A DNA stretch of 64,000 nt from Pectobacterium aquaticum. GTDB taxonomy: Bacteria > Pseudomonadota > Gammaproteobacteria > Enterobacterales > Enterobacteriaceae. A program made the position numbers and the translations under genes. This document shows, piece by piece, positions 62,599-64,000 of this stretch. The notes under the pieces are model-generated. The model did not search any database, was not told the origin of the DNA, and saw only the letters and a list, made by a program, of their open reading frames with translations. The stretch spans positions 992,001 through 1,056,000 of the forward strand of contig NZ_CP086253.1 in the NCBI RefSeq assembly GCF_003382565.3, given 5' to 3'. Each line of letters begins with the position of its first letter. The stretch's first letter is position 1.

Positions 62599-64000
62599 TT
62601 ATGCTGCTTCGGTTTTTCTTTCCGGTTGCGGTACGGGCGCGGGCTTGTTGGCGGCCAGTGCATCGAATGCAAAGTCATCCACGTTGATTGAACGTAAGCG
62701 GCTGGCTTCCGCTTTGGTCAGAATATCCGCTTCTTCTGCGGTAATCTGACCTTCGATCAGCGCCTGCTCTGCCAACTGATCCAATCGCATGAACGGCAGC
62801 GGTTTGTCGCTGGCCTTCGACAGGCGTTGGTAAATTGGCTCGGCGGCCATGATATCCAGCAGTGCCTCTTCCAGCAGCCCGATAGGGTTGTGTTCGCTGG
62901 TAACCAGATATTGACCGCGCCCCAAACGGCTGCGCGTTTCTGACGGCGTTTGCAGAATCTTCGCGACCTCATGGTCGAGGCGGTCAGACGGTGCTGGGCA
63001 GCGCAGACCCAGCGGGAAGATAATAAAGGTCAGCAACCCTGCGACGGCACGATTCGGGAAGTTACGCAGCAGATCGTCCAGCGCCTGCTCAGCCTGATGC
63101 AGACTGTCCTGCACGCCCCAGTGCACCAGCGGTAAATCTGCTTTCTGACGCCCTTCATCCTCATAGCGTTTCAGCGTCGCGGAAGCCAGATAAAGCTGGC
63201 TGAGAATATCCCCGAGACGCGCGGAGATACGCTCACGACGTTTCAGACTGCCGCCGAGTACCGCCATCGACACATCCGCCAGCAGCGCCAGGTTCGCGCT
63301 GAGTCGGTTGAGCTGCTGATAGTAGCGACGTGTTTTGTCGTTCACTGGCGCACGGCTTAGAAGGCCGTTGGTCAACCCAAGCCAGAAGCTGCGCACTGTG
63401 TTGCTACCGACGTGGCCGATGTGACCCACCAGCGAGCGGTCAAAGCGTGATACGTCGTTTTCCTGCGCGGCTGCCATTTCTTCCAGCACATAAGGGTGAC
63501 AGCGGATGGCGCCTTGTCCGAAGATGATCATACTGCGCGTCAGAATATTCGCCCCTTCCACGGTGATCGCAATCGGTGCGCCCTGATAGCTGCGCGCCAG
63601 GAAGTTGGACGGGCCAAGACAGATGCCTTTACCGCCGGCGATATCCATCGCATCCATCACGCTGCGCTGACCGCGGTGGGTACAGTGATATTTGACGATA
63701 GCGGAGAGCACCGCCGGTTTTTCACCCTGCATGATGCCGCTGGTAATCAGCGTCGCGGCGGCGTCCATCACGTAAGCGTTACCCGCAATGCGTGCCAGCG
63801 GTTCTTCGATGCCTTCCATCTTACCGATGGAGATTTTGAACTGGCGGCGAATGTGCGCGTAAGCACCGATGCCGAGGGCAATCGACTTCAGTCCGCCGGT
63901 AGAGTTAGACGGCAGCGTAATGCCGCGTCCGACCGACAGGCACTCCATCAGCATACGCCATCCCTGACCCGCCATCTTCGCGCCGCCGATGATGTAATCC
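62599..64000 (-). CDS. fadE: Acyl-CoA dehydrogenase FadE, C-terminal part
   Basis: The frame is open to the window edge, so the N-terminal part lies beyond it; about 467 residues are present. FadE does the first step of fatty acid beta-oxidation, FAD-dependent dehydrogenation of acyl-CoA. Visible: DYIIGGAKMAGQGWRMLMEC, ARIAGNAYVMDAAATLITSG, MDIAGGKGICLGPSNFLARS, PIAITVEGANILTRSMIIFG and GRGQYLVTSEHNPIGLLEEA, all as in E. coli FadE. The C-terminus is Pro/Lys-rich. No frameshift is seen. Confidence 0.94.
   Translation of the reverse strand, partial: DYIIGGAKMAGQGWRMLMECLSVGRGITLPSNSTGGLKSIALGIGAYAHIRRQFKISIGKMEGIEEPLARIAGNAYVMDAAATLITSGIMQGEKPAVLSAIVKYHCTHRGQRSVMDAMDIAGGKGICLGPSNFLARSYQGAPIAITVEGANILTRSMIIFGQGAIRCHPYVLEEMAAAQENDVSRFDRSLVGHIGHVGSNTVRSFWLGLTNGLLSRAPVNDKTRRYYQQLNRLSANLALLADVSMAVLGGSLKRRERISARLGDILSQLYLASATLKRYEDEGRQKADLPLVHWGVQDSLHQAEQALDDLLRNFPNRAVAGLLTFIIFPLGLRCPAPSDRLDHEVAKILQTPSETRSRLGRGQYLVTSEHNPIGLLEEALLDIMAAEPIYQRLSKASDKPLPFMRLDQLAEQALIEGQITAEEADILTKAEASRLRSINVDDFAFDALAANKPAPVPQPERKTEAA

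Noticed and set aside
62477..62749. 90-codon plus-strand ORF between yajD and fadE
   Set aside because: It covers the palindromic repeat and then antisense fadE; no independent support.

Overview
This is chromosomal sequence from a soft-rot enterobacterium, most likely Pectobacterium (family Pectobacteriaceae). The 16S rRNA is full length and enterobacterial, and most of the window keeps long stretches of Escherichia coli gene order. It also carries loci typical of Pectobacterium, Klebsiella and Serratia: methionine salvage, allantoate and oxalurate catabolism, and ERIC repeats. I did not resolve the species. No prophage, transposase, CRISPR array or plasmid gene was found.

Layout. 1-10.4 kb is the cysNC-ygbE-ftsB-ispDF-truD-pcm-nlpD-rpoS block. 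An amino-acid ABC operon is inserted after ygbE, and surE is absent between truD and pcm. 10.4-16.9 kb is proS-trmO-rcsF-metQIN-gmhB. 16.9-22.7 kb is a complete rRNA operon: 16S, tRNA-Glu, 23S, 5S, tRNA-Thr, 5S. Its upstream neighbour is that of E. coli rrnH, its downstream neighbours and tRNA-Glu are those of rrnG, and its 5S-Thr-5S tail is that of rrnD. 22.7-30.7 kb carries a truncated kgtP remnant, pssA, patZ, tapT, trxC, yfiF and a DUF3574 lipoprotein. 30.7-43.2 kb carries a nucleoside transporter, emrAB-mprA, ygaZH, an MFS exporter, a periplasmic lactonase-like protein and proVWX.

43.9-55.2 kb is the main accessory block, a nitrogen-scavenging locus related to the Klebsiella hpx genes. 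It has an oxalurate-type operon (hpxWXYZ, minus strand), a divergent RpiR-type regulator, and a transport and catabolism operon (ABC transporter, ureidoglycine-glyoxylate-type aminotransferase, allantoate amidohydrolase). 55.2-61.9 kb is a complete methionine salvage set: an omega-amidase overlapping the mtnE aminotransferase, divergent mtnBCD, then divergent mtnA and mtnK. Tandem MetJ-box-like octamers lie in both mtn divergent regions and upstream of metN. The window ends in yajD and a partial fadE.

The least explained items are: a pair of structured intergenic repeats (49.3 and 59.3 kb) whose first stem shows compensatory base changes; the missing surE with a short Cys-rich ORF in its place; a short ORF ending at the nlpD ribosome-binding site; the mosaic rRNA operon with kgtP cut off at its 3' flank; an ERIC element supplying the stop codon of hpxY; and long palindromes upstream of mprA and ygaZ. 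All calls come from reading the sequence and from remembered family features; no database search was run.
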